Below are positions 6,198-12,804 of a stretch of DNA of 16,357 nt, one piece after another. This DNA comes from Actinomycetota bacterium (GTDB lineage Bacteria > Actinomycetota > Thermoleophilia > Solirubrobacterales > Solirubrobacteraceae). Below the pieces are notes generated by a model. The model searched no databases. It saw nothing but the letters and a program-made list of their open reading frames with translations, and was not told where the DNA came from. The position numbers and the translations under genes were made by a program. Location: positions 1 through 16,357 of the forward strand of contig WLNV01000015.1 of the NCBI GenBank assembly GCA_009699615.1, in the 5' to 3' direction. Every line of letters begins with the position of its first letter. Position 1 is the stretch's first letter.

Positions 6198-9026
6198 TTA
6201 GGGCTTTGCTGTCCGCAGTTTTGTCCAGCCGCTGTTGTTGCCGGCCCTGTCACGGACGCGTAGGTAGAGCGTTGGGTTGGTAGAGCGCGAGCGGTAAGTG
6301 AAGTACTTGTCATAGGCCGTTAGTCGACCTGGCTTGGAGCGGTCGGTCGTCGTTTGGTAGTAAGCGACGCCCGACACTTGATCGAGTCCTCGGAGCGATA
6401 CTGCGTAGGAGCGAAGCCCGCGGTAGGAGCTTGTTCGTTTCATCGCAGCGCTTGTGATCTTCGGCGCCGTTTGGTCGAGAATGATGTCGTCGGTGAAGCT
6501 CTGCGAGGCGTTGTTTGAACCGGGGAAGCGAACGTAGACCGTCTTTGGCAGGCGCTCAGGGCCCGAGGATGAGAGCCGCCAAGTAACGGTGCGAGTCAAC
6601 GCACGGTTCTGCGCATTGGCGAAACCACCGTCGTTTGCGATTCGCGCGAGCGTTGACGAGAGCGGCCACACGATGTTGAGCTGAACGTTGGGACTGTTTG
6701 TGTACTCAGCGCCATTGTTGATCGAAACTCCGACATCCGGGTCAGGTGTTGGGTCAGGTGTTGGGTCGGGTGTTGGGTCGGGTGTTGGGTCGGGTGTTGG
6801 GTCGGGTGTTGGGTCGGGTGTTGGGTCGGGTGTTGGGTCGGGTGTTGGGTCAGGTGTTGGGTCAGGTGTTGGGTCGGGTGTTGGGTCGGGTGTTGGGTCG
6901 GGTGTTGGGTCGGGTGTTGGGTCGGGTGTTGGGTCAGGTGTTGGGGTGACACTGTTCGATGGAGCTGATGCCGCGGTCTGCCAGGTCGCAAGTTTGGCTT
7001 TCGCGGTGAACGTGTAAGAGGTTCCGTTAGTTAGGCCACTAACCACGCACGATGATTGAAGGAAGCTGATGGTGCAGTGCTTCGAAGCGTTTTGAACCGC
7101 GGTGACGGTGTAGGACGACGGCGCACCGAAGCCTGCCGACTTCGGATTGGCTGTAACTGCGACGGTCGCTTGGCCGTTGCCCGTCACAGCAGCAGGCGCC
7201 GCCGGCCTGGCAGGCGGAGCGGGGTATGAGCTCGGCGTGATCTTCGTCACATCGGCGGTGCTGATGTTGGAGGTGTAGATGTTGCCGGCAGGATCAAGCA
7301 CAAGCCCGTACGTATTGGCGCCCGCGCCCAAGCTAATGCTGGTTGTGATGCCATCGGGCGTGATCTTCGACACGTCACTGCTGTTGTATTGGGCGGTGTA
7401 GATGTTGCCGGCCGAATCAAGCGCAATCGCGCCCGGACCGGTGCCGGTGGTTCCAACGATTGTTGATGTGCCGTCGGGCGTGGTCTTCGTCGCATTGCTC
7501 GAGCCTTGGTTGGCGGTGTAGATGTTGCCAGCGGAATCCACCGTAATCGCGAACGGGCGGCTGCCGATCGTTGCAATGGTTGTTGATGTGCCGTCGGGTG
7601 TGATCTTCGTCAGATTGTCCGAGCCGCTGTTGGCGGTGTAAACGTTGTCAGCCGAGTCAACCGCAATCCCAAAAGGACTGCTGCCGGTTGCTGCAAGGAT
7701 TGTTGATGTGCCATCTGGCGTGATCTTCGTCACATTGTGCGAGCCGCTGTTGCAGGTGTAGACGTTGCCGACTGAATCAATCACAATCCGGTACGGCTGG
7801 TGGCCGGTGGTTCCAAGGATTGTTGACGTGCCGTCTGGCGTGATCTTCGTCACATTGTTCGAGTCGTGGTTGGAGGTGTAGATGTTGCCGGCCGAATCAA
7901 TCGTGATCCCGGTCGGGGCGTTGCCGGTTTCGGCCCAGTTGACGGTTGATGTGCCATCAGGCGTGATCTTCGACACATTGTTCGAGCCCTGGTTGGCGGT
8001 GTAGATGTTGCCGGCCGAATCAATCGCAATCATGGCCGGGGCGAGGCCGGTGGTTCCAAGGATTGTTGATGTGTCGTCTGGCGTGATCTTCGACACATCG
8101 CTCGAGCCAGCGTTGCTGGTGTAGATGTTGCCGGCCGAATCAACCGTAATCCCGATCGGGTCGGTGCCGGTGGTACCCAGGATCGTTGATGTTCCGCCGG
8201 GCGTGATCTTCGACACATCGTTCGAGCCGTAGTTGGCGGTGTAGATGTTGCCGGCCGAATCAATCGTGATCGCGCGCGGGTTGGTGCCGGTGGTTGCAAG
8301 GATTGTTGATGTTCCGTCGGGCGTGATCTTCGACACATCGTTCGAGGCGATGTTGGCGGTGTAGATGTTGCCGGCCGAATCAACCGTGATGCCGATCGGG
8401 TTGGTGCCGGTGGCGCCCAGGATCGTTGATGTTCCGTCGGGCGTGATCTTCGACACATTGCGCGCGGTGTAGTTGGCGGTGTAGATGTTGCCGGCCGAAT
8501 CAACCGTGATCCCGATCGGGCTGCTGCCGGTTAGGGCCCAGTTGGTGGTGGAGACGCCACTGGGCGTGATCTTCGTCACATCGTTCGAGCCGCGGTTTGC
8601 GGTGTAGATGTTGCCGGCCGAATCAACTGTGATTCCTTGCGGGTTGGCGCCGGTTGCGGCCCAGTTGGTGGTGGAGACACCGCCGGGCGTGATCTTTGTC
8701 ACATTGTCCGAGTCGTAGTTGGCGGTGTAGATGTTGCCGGCCGAATCAACCGTGATCCCGATCGGGGCGCTGCCGGTGGTGCCCAGGATCGTTGACGTTC
8801 CGCCGGGCGTGATCTTCGACACATCGTTCGAGGCGATGTTTGCGGTGTAGACGTTGCCGGCCGAATCAATCGTGATCGCGCGCGGGCTGGTGCCGGTGGT
8901 TGCAAAGATGGACGACGCGGCGTGCGCTGAGCCTGTGAAGGTTGCTGCACAGAGCAGCGATGCGCAAAGACCCGTCAGCACGCTTGCGCAGCGACGTGAA
9001 GAAGAACCCACGGCCAAATTCATCAT
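6198..9026 (-). CDS. secreted double beta-propeller (NHL/Vgb-like repeats) with FN3-like, TPDP-repeat and Ig-like domains
   Basis: The protein has 942 residues. A Sec signal peptide ends in SAHA (cleavage after about 36). Fourteen repeats of about 40 residues follow (about 37-597), each around GITVDSAGNIYTAN and KITPDGTST; this is the NHL / virginiamycin-B-lyase-like propeller repeat. Fourteen would make two seven-bladed propellers. Next come a Cys-containing FN3-like domain (about 599-695), 17 copies of TPDP (696-763), and a C-terminal Ig-like domain (764-942) containing RDRAGNNSGW that is shared with the middle propeller protein. There is no sortase motif, so it is probably released or held by binding. 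Lyase activity is unlikely to be inferable from the repeats; binding or scaffold roles fit better. The start is a double ATG after GAGG; the first ATG is given. Confidence 0.85.
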   Translation of the reverse strand: MMNLAVGSSSRRCASVLTGLCASLLCAATFTGSAHAASSIFATTGTSPRAITIDSAGNVYTANIASNDVSKITPGGTSTILGTTGSAPIGITVDSAGNIYTANYDSDNVTKITPGGVSTTNWAATGANPQGITVDSAGNIYTANRGSNDVTKITPSGVSTTNWALTGSSPIGITVDSAGNIYTANYTARNVSKITPDGTSTILGATGTNPIGITVDSAGNIYTANIASNDVSKITPDGTSTILATTGTNPRAITIDSAGNIYTANYGSNDVSKITPGGTSTILGTTGTDPIGITVDSAGNIYTSNAGSSDVSKITPDDTSTILGTTGLAPAMIAIDSAGNIYTANQGSNNVSKITPDGTSTVNWAETGNAPTGITIDSAGNIYTSNHDSNNVTKITPDGTSTILGTTGHQPYRIVIDSVGNVYTCNSGSHNVTKITPDGTSTILAATGSSPFGIAVDSADNVYTANSGSDNLTKITPDGTSTTIATIGSRPFAITVDSAGNIYTANQGSSNATKTTPDGTSTIVGTTGTGPGAIALDSAGNIYTAQYNSSDVSKITPDGITTSISLGAGANTYGLVLDPAGNIYTSNISTADVTKITPSSYPAPPARPAAPAAVTGNGQATVAVTANPKSAGFGAPSSYTVTAVQNASKHCTISFLQSSCVVSGLTNGTSYTFTAKAKLATWQTAASAPSNSVTPTPDPTPDPTPDPTPDPTPDPTPDPTPDPTPDPTPDPTPDPTPDPTPDPTPDPTPDPTPDPTPDPTPDPDVGVSINNGAEYTNSPNVQLNIVWPLSSTLARIANDGGFANAQNRALTRTVTWRLSSSGPERLPKTVYVRFPGSNNASQSFTDDIILDQTAPKITSAAMKRTSSYRGLRSYAVSLRGLDQVSGVAYYQTTTDRSKPGRLTAYDKYFTYRSRSTNPTLYLRVRDRAGNNSGWTKLRTAKP
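6739..6942 (-). repeat. 17 x 12-bp tandem repeat encoding (TPDP)17
   Basis: The plus-strand unit is GGGTCRGGTGTT. Seventeen perfect-length units encode a rigid Pro/Asp linker between the FN3-like and Ig-like domains. Units differ only at one silent site (A or G). In plus-strand order units 1, 2, 10, 11 and 17 carry A and all others G, which suggests block duplication inside the array. All units keep the frame. Confidence 0.97.
7236..8918 (-). repeat. 14 tandem about 120-bp repeats encoding propeller blades (first propeller gene)
   Basis: The DNA period is 120 bases, or 123 where the unit has a Trp-containing insertion. The most constant stretch on the plus strand is the one around GGTGTAGATGTTGCCGGCC. 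Conservation is strong at the DNA level, so the units could recombine with each other and with the array at 14233-15960. Confidence 0.9.
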
Positions 9027-9193
9027 TCCTGATCCTCGATTTCCAAACAGCGTTGGTGTGTCAAGGGTCAGTGGAGCGACGGTTGTCGCGCGCCAACAGA
9101 TGACTTGGACGTTTCTCTAACGCGCAAACTACTGAATGTCACCGTAGAACGCGGCAGTTGCGTTGCCATCAGCCCGCGATTGCGGGGCGTAAG
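9027..9193 (-). promoter_or_regulatory. conserved upstream block of the first propeller gene
   Basis: This 167-base region between the tRNA fragment and the gene start is nearly the same as the block before the third propeller gene, and its distal part (about 9063-9193) recurs before the middle one. A TTGACA hexamer on the minus strand (9059-9064) is conserved with the third gene. No convincing -10 box follows at 16-18 bases, so a promoter is suggested, not shown. GAGG at about 9034 is the likely ribosome binding site. Confidence 0.4.
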
Positions 9194-9255
9194 CGGAGGG
9201 GGAGGGATTCGAACCCTCGGTACAGGGGTTACCCGCACAACAGTTTTCGAGTCTG
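9194..9255 (-). pseudogene. 3' fragment of tRNA-Ser(CGA)
   Basis: This matches the 3' part of the intact tRNA-Ser at 16235-16324 from the discriminator base through the T arm and variable arm to the 5' side of the anticodon loop, then the match stops. The acceptor 5' strand and D arm are absent, so it cannot be a working tRNA. One base in the variable arm (C for T on the plus strand, in CCCGCACA) is shared with the fragment at 12632 but not with the intact gene. Confidence 0.85.
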
Positions 9256-9355
9256 TTGCGGGAAATGAGCATTCCCGCCTGTTTGCTTGGGTTTCCGCCG
9301 CTCCTGGGTGTTCGTGGGAACGGTTTTGGGAAAGCGCGAGCGTTGCGCGGTGTGG
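9256..9355. repeat. conserved linker between tRNA fragment and propeller tail, copy 1
   Basis: This 100-base stretch closely matches 12712-12804. It contains a perfect 7-bp inverted repeat with a 7-base loop (GCGGGAA at 9258-9264, TTCCCGC at 9272-9278), and a direct repeat of TGGGAA separated by GGTTT-type sequence. No gene is recognisable. With the neighbouring fragment, tail and upstream block it fills the gene-free stretch 9027-9390. Confidence 0.75.
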
Positions 9356-9391
9356 CTACTTGAAGCTATAGCTCTTGCTCGTCACTAGCAT
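9356..9391 (-). pseudogene. fossil C-terminal tail downstream of the middle propeller gene
   Basis: The minus strand reads MLVTSKSYSFK and a TAG stop, matching the end of the intact tail at 12805 (TVNTKRYTFK). It directly abuts the TGA stop of the middle propeller gene but lies in a different frame from it. It is most simply a remnant of the tail that an ancestral gene in this module once had. Confidence 0.6.
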
Positions 9392-12300
9392 CAGCTGACT
9401 CGCTTCCAGCCACTGTTGTTGCCGGCGCGGTCGCGGATCCGAACGTAGAGCTTCGGCTTGGCCGAGCGCGACCGGTACGTGAATGACCTGTCAAAACGCT
9501 TGAGGCTGCCCGGCTTCGAGCGGTCTGTTGTGATCTGGAACGTTGAGACGCCGGAGGTTCCATCGTTGCCGCGCAGCGAGACTGCGTAGGAACGCAGGCC
9601 GCGGGCGGTGCGGCCGCGGGTCATCGTCGCTCTTGTGACCTTAGGTGCGGTCCGGTCGAGGATGATGCCGTCGGTGAACGTCTGCGAGTCGGTGCCGGAG
9701 CCTAAGAACCTCACGTAGACGGTTTTCGGACGGCTTTCAGGCCCGGAGGAGGAGAGTCGCCAGTTGACGCTGCTTGCCAGCGCACGGTTCTGCGCATCGC
9801 CGAACCCGCCGTTGTTTGCAATCCGCGCCAGCGTTGACGACAGAGGCCACACGAGCTTCAGCCGAACGTTGCGGTTGTTTGTGTACTTGGCACCGTTGTT
9901 GATCGAGATGCCAACGTCGGGTTCGACGGGAGAAGGGCCTGAGCCGGCATCGAAAGTGGCCGTCACCGAGCGGGCCTGGCTCATCGTCACCGTGCAGCTG
10001 CCGGTGCCCGAACAACCGTCGCCGCTCCAGCCTGCGAAGGTCGATTCGGAGGCCGGTGATGCCGTGAGCGTTACCGACGTTCCGTCGGCAAATGAGGCCG
10101 AGCAGCTCGAGCCGCAGTCGATCGCTGCCGGCGAGGAGGTCACTGAGCCCGACCCGGTCCCGGACTTCGTAACCGTAAGGGCATACGCGAACGGGCTGAG
10201 AGCCGGCCACTGTGGCCCGACCGTCCCCTCGAAGCCTATCTGCGCCGAATACCTGCGCGACTCCGACCCGATCGTCGTGAAGCTGCCGCCGGCGTAAAGG
10301 TTGGGGCTGGTCGCCTGGAGCGCCAGAACCGAGGCATTGGCCTCCGCCCAGCCGGCGACTGCCGAGCCGGTAGAGGTGCTGATCGCGGCGATATTGCTGT
10401 GGGGCTCACTGGCTGCCGTGGTGAAGTCCCCTCCGGCGAAGAGGGTGGACCCCGAGAGGGCGAGCGTCCTTACGGTGCCGTCGGCGCCGGGGTTCCATGA
10501 GTCGGCCTGGCCGGTCGTCAGGCTGATCCGCGCCAGCCGGCTTCGGTTGTCGCTCCCGACCTGCGAGAAAGAGCCGCCGGCGTAGATCGACGAGCCGGAG
10601 ATCGCGATCGAATTGACCGCACCGTTCAGGGCGGGCGCCCATAGCGTGGCCTCTCCGGTCGCGGGGTCAACCTCGGCCAGGTAGTTCCGGGGGGACGCGA
10701 ACTCACCGGAGAGGTAGATGCTCGAGCCGCTGGCGACGATGTCCGTGACAGCCCCCGTCAAGGAATTCCCATTGACCCCCGGATTCCAGGATTCGAGGGT
10801 CGCGTTGGAGGTGCTGAATGCTGCCGCCCTTACCCTCGGCGTGCCGAAGGCGCCCCCGACGTAGACTCTCGAGCCACTGACCGTGACGGCGTTGGCGAAG
10901 TTGTTGAGGGGTGTGGAGGGGTTCCACGAGTAGGGCGCCCCGCTTGTGTTGTTGACCTTGGCGATCCCGATATGGCTGTCGCCGCCCACTTCGTCAAAGG
11001 CACCCGCGAGATAGACGTCGGAACCGTCGACCGCGATGTCGCGCACCTGGCTATTGGGGCTCGGGTTCCAGGCGGTCACGTTGCTGTTCGAGTCAACGGC
11101 CGCGGCGCCGATCCTCTGCGTGCCACCGACCGTCGTTGCGTTGGTACCCACGAAAACGCCGGAGGCCGACGGGCTGATCGTCGGCACCTCGCCCGAGCAG
11201 AGCGGGTTCCAGCTCTCCAGCGCGCCGGTGACCGCATCGACCTTGGCGGCCCTCGACCTCACCTCACCACCGACCGAACCGAAGAGACCGCCCAGATAGA
11301 CGCTCGACCCGTAGGGAACCACTGTGTAGACGTAGCCGCTGGGGTTGGGATTCCATGGCAGCACCGCCCCGCTGGTCGCATCGACCGCCTGGGTGTGGTT
11401 GCGCGTTGTGGGATTCCCGCTGGCGTCGTTGCCGGTGAAACTGTCGTAGCCCGACACATAGACGGTCGATCCCTGCACGGCGACGGAGAGAATGGCCTGG
11501 TTGGACGTAACGCTCCACCCGGGAATCAGCTGGCCGGTCGTCTTGCTTACCGCGATTCCCCCGGTCGTTGGCGTCCCGCCGTTGGCCGTAGAGAACTGGC
11601 CGACTATGTAGGCACGCGAAGATGACGTGTCGACGGATTCGGCGATGTATCCGAGGTCGGGATTCCAGGCGGTGAGGTTGCCGGTCGTCATGTCGAACGC
11701 GGCGGCGTTTCCGCGGGCGGTCTCGCCGGAGTTCGTGCAGCTGCCATCGAAGACCGTGGTCCCGGCGCAGGAGAAGCTGCCCACCGCGTAGAGCGTCGTC
11801 CCGTCGGCCTTGAGGCTGTGTACGGAACCGCCGCTCCCGTCCGATCGCTGCAGCTTCGGCGACCAGGGCAGGAGGGCGCCGGCGGTGCTGATTGCCGCGA
11901 GCCCCTCGCGTGTGTCACCGTTCACCGTCGAGAATAACCCGCCGACGTAGACCGTCGATCCCACCACCTGGATCGTCCGGATTTCGCCATTGGCAGCCGG
12001 CGTCCAGCCAGTGTCAACCGACCCGTCGGCGTTCACATGGGCGAGATTGCTCACGGTGATGCCGTCGACGCTGGAGAAGTTGCCCCCGACGTAGAAACCC
12101 CCGCTTCCGTCGGGCGTCGAGGCCTTGATGACGCCGTTGCCGCCGGCCCGTGCAACCTTCGGGAAGGCGGGGTTCACCTTGCCCGAGGTTGGGCTGGTGA
12201 GCGCGCCGTAGCCGGTATCCCACTGGTCGAAAGCGGTGAAGTCACCCCCGATGTACCGAGTGCCGTCGGCGGCGGGCTCGGAGATCGTACGCACTGTGCC

Positions 12301-12444
12301 GTTGGGCCCGGCGAGCCTCGAGATGCGGTCTGCGATCGCCGGGGAGGCCAGGCTTCCCATGACCACGGCCGAGACCGCGATTGTCAAAAACGTCTTGCGT
12401 GGACCCGTGGAGAGGTTGATCCTGGCGACTACTGCTGAGCTCAT
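9391..12444 (-). CDS. secreted beta-propeller protein of PQQ/delta-60-like repeats with InlB-like and Ig-like C-terminal domains
   Basis: The protein has 1017 residues. A signal peptide has a hydrophobic core at about 19-33 and cleavage after AIA (about 38). About 14 repeats of 45-50 residues fill about 41-750, each with a core like GSTVYVGGLFSTV and an end like TGALESWNPG. This is a propeller family distinct from its two neighbours. A Gly/Cys-rich domain at about 754-842 (SGTGSGSV, CSGTGSCTVTM, SVTATFDAG) is the divergent InlB-type repeat common in exported proteins. The C-terminal Ig-like domain (843-1017) is closely related to that of the gene at 6198. The start is well supported: AAGGA lies 8 bases before the ATG. 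The 5' region nearest the gene differs from the other two modules, as expected for a replaced gene. Confidence 0.82.
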   Translation of the reverse strand: MSSAVVARINLSTGPRKTFLTIAVSAVVMGSLASPAIADRISRLAGPNGTVRTISEPAADGTRYIGGDFTAFDQWDTGYGALTSPTSGKVNPAFPKVARAGGNGVIKASTPDGSGGFYVGGNFSSVDGITVSNLAHVNADGSVDTGWTPAANGEIRTIQVVGSTVYVGGLFSTVNGDTREGLAAISTAGALLPWSPKLQRSDGSGGSVHSLKADGTTLYAVGSFSCAGTTVFDGSCTNSGETARGNAAAFDMTTGNLTAWNPDLGYIAESVDTSSSRAYIVGQFSTANGGTPTTGGIAVSKTTGQLIPGWSVTSNQAILSVAVQGSTVYVSGYDSFTGNDASGNPTTRNHTQAVDATSGAVLPWNPNPSGYVYTVVPYGSSVYLGGLFGSVGGEVRSRAAKVDAVTGALESWNPLCSGEVPTISPSASGVFVGTNATTVGGTQRIGAAAVDSNSNVTAWNPSPNSQVRDIAVDGSDVYLAGAFDEVGGDSHIGIAKVNNTSGAPYSWNPSTPLNNFANAVTVSGSRVYVGGAFGTPRVRAAAFSTSNATLESWNPGVNGNSLTGAVTDIVASGSSIYLSGEFASPRNYLAEVDPATGEATLWAPALNGAVNSIAISGSSIYAGGSFSQVGSDNRSRLARISLTTGQADSWNPGADGTVRTLALSGSTLFAGGDFTTAASEPHSNIAAISTSTGSAVAGWAEANASVLALQATSPNLYAGGSFTTIGSESRRYSAQIGFEGTVGPQWPALSPFAYALTVTKSGTGSGSVTSSPAAIDCGSSCSASFADGTSVTLTASPASESTFAGWSGDGCSGTGSCTVTMSQARSVTATFDAGSGPSPVEPDVGISINNGAKYTNNRNVRLKLVWPLSSTLARIANNGGFGDAQNRALASSVNWRLSSSGPESRPKTVYVRFLGSGTDSQTFTDGIILDRTAPKVTRATMTRGRTARGLRSYAVSLRGNDGTSGVSTFQITTDRSKPGSLKRFDRSFTYRSRSAKPKLYVRIRDRAGNNSGWKRVS

Positions 12445-12631
12445 CTGATTCGTCCTTGGTGGCCGTTGGTCTAGGTTTCGCCGCTGCTTGTCGTCTCTGC
12501 AGGGTCAGTGGCGCGACGGTTGTCGCTCGCCAACAAGGTGACTTGGAAGTACCTCTGACGCGCAAACTACTGAATGCCACCGTAAAATGCGGCAGTCCCG
12601 GTGCCTTCAGCCCGCGATCACGGAACTCAAG
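12445..12631 (-). promoter_or_regulatory. upstream region of the middle propeller gene
   Basis: The distal part (about 12501-12631) is homologous to the blocks upstream of the other two propeller genes, including the run ACGCGCAAACTACTGAATG on the plus strand. The proximal 55 bases are unrelated to them and lack the TTGACA hexamer. The switch point lies near 12500. An AAGGA ribosome binding site is at about 12453-12457. Confidence 0.4.
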
Positions 12632-12711
12632 CGGAGGGGGAGGGATTCGAACCCTCGGTACAGGGGTTACCCGCACAACAGTTTCGTCGTCATCGAAGGT
12701 GGTCGAGACTG
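12632..12711 (-). pseudogene. 3' fragment of tRNA-Ser(CGA) with an 18-base insertion in the anticodon loop
   Basis: The 3' half of the tRNA matches 16235-16324 as in the other fragment, but between the anticodon CGA and the following adenines there are 18 extra bases (about 12685-12702). The 5' side of the anticodon stem is then present (GAGACTG on the plus strand) and homology ends. It lacks the D arm and acceptor 5' strand, so it is not a functional gene. Confidence 0.8.
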
Positions 12712-12804
12712 TTGCGCAAAACGAGCATTCCCGCTTGTTTGCTTGGGTTTCCGGGGTGCCTGGGTGTTCGTGGGAACGGTTTTGGGAACGCGTGAGCGGT
12801 GCGG
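12712..12804. repeat. conserved linker between tRNA fragment and propeller tail, copy 2
   Basis: This closely matches 9256-9355, including the TGGGAA direct repeat near 12772-12788. The inverted repeat of copy 1 is imperfect here. It joins the tRNA fragment to the stop codon of the third propeller gene. No gene is seen. Confidence 0.75.

Noticed and set aside
6688..7017. Plus-strand open frame rich in Gly-Val-Gly-Ser
   Set aside because: It is the antisense reading of the 12-bp repeat; any frame through this array stays open.
7236..8918. CRISPR-like regular spacing
   Set aside because: The period of about 120 bases is a coding repeat in an uninterrupted frame, with no unique spacers of 30-40 bases and no cas genes.
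6198..9026. Virginiamycin B lyase (antibiotic resistance) function
   Set aside because: Only the repeat type is similar. Vgb is a single seven-bladed cytoplasmic enzyme, whereas this is a secreted multidomain protein with uniform repeats and no identifiable catalytic residues.
9194..9255. A second functional tRNA-Ser gene
   Set aside because: The 5' acceptor strand and D arm are missing, so the cloverleaf cannot form.
9258..9278. Rho-independent terminator for the middle propeller gene
   Set aside because: The hairpin is perfect but no T-run follows on the minus strand, and the second linker copy does not keep the stem.
10972..11625. Plus-strand frame of 217 codons inside the middle propeller gene
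   Set aside because: It is a GC-rich shadow with no domain character, opposite a continuous repeat protein.
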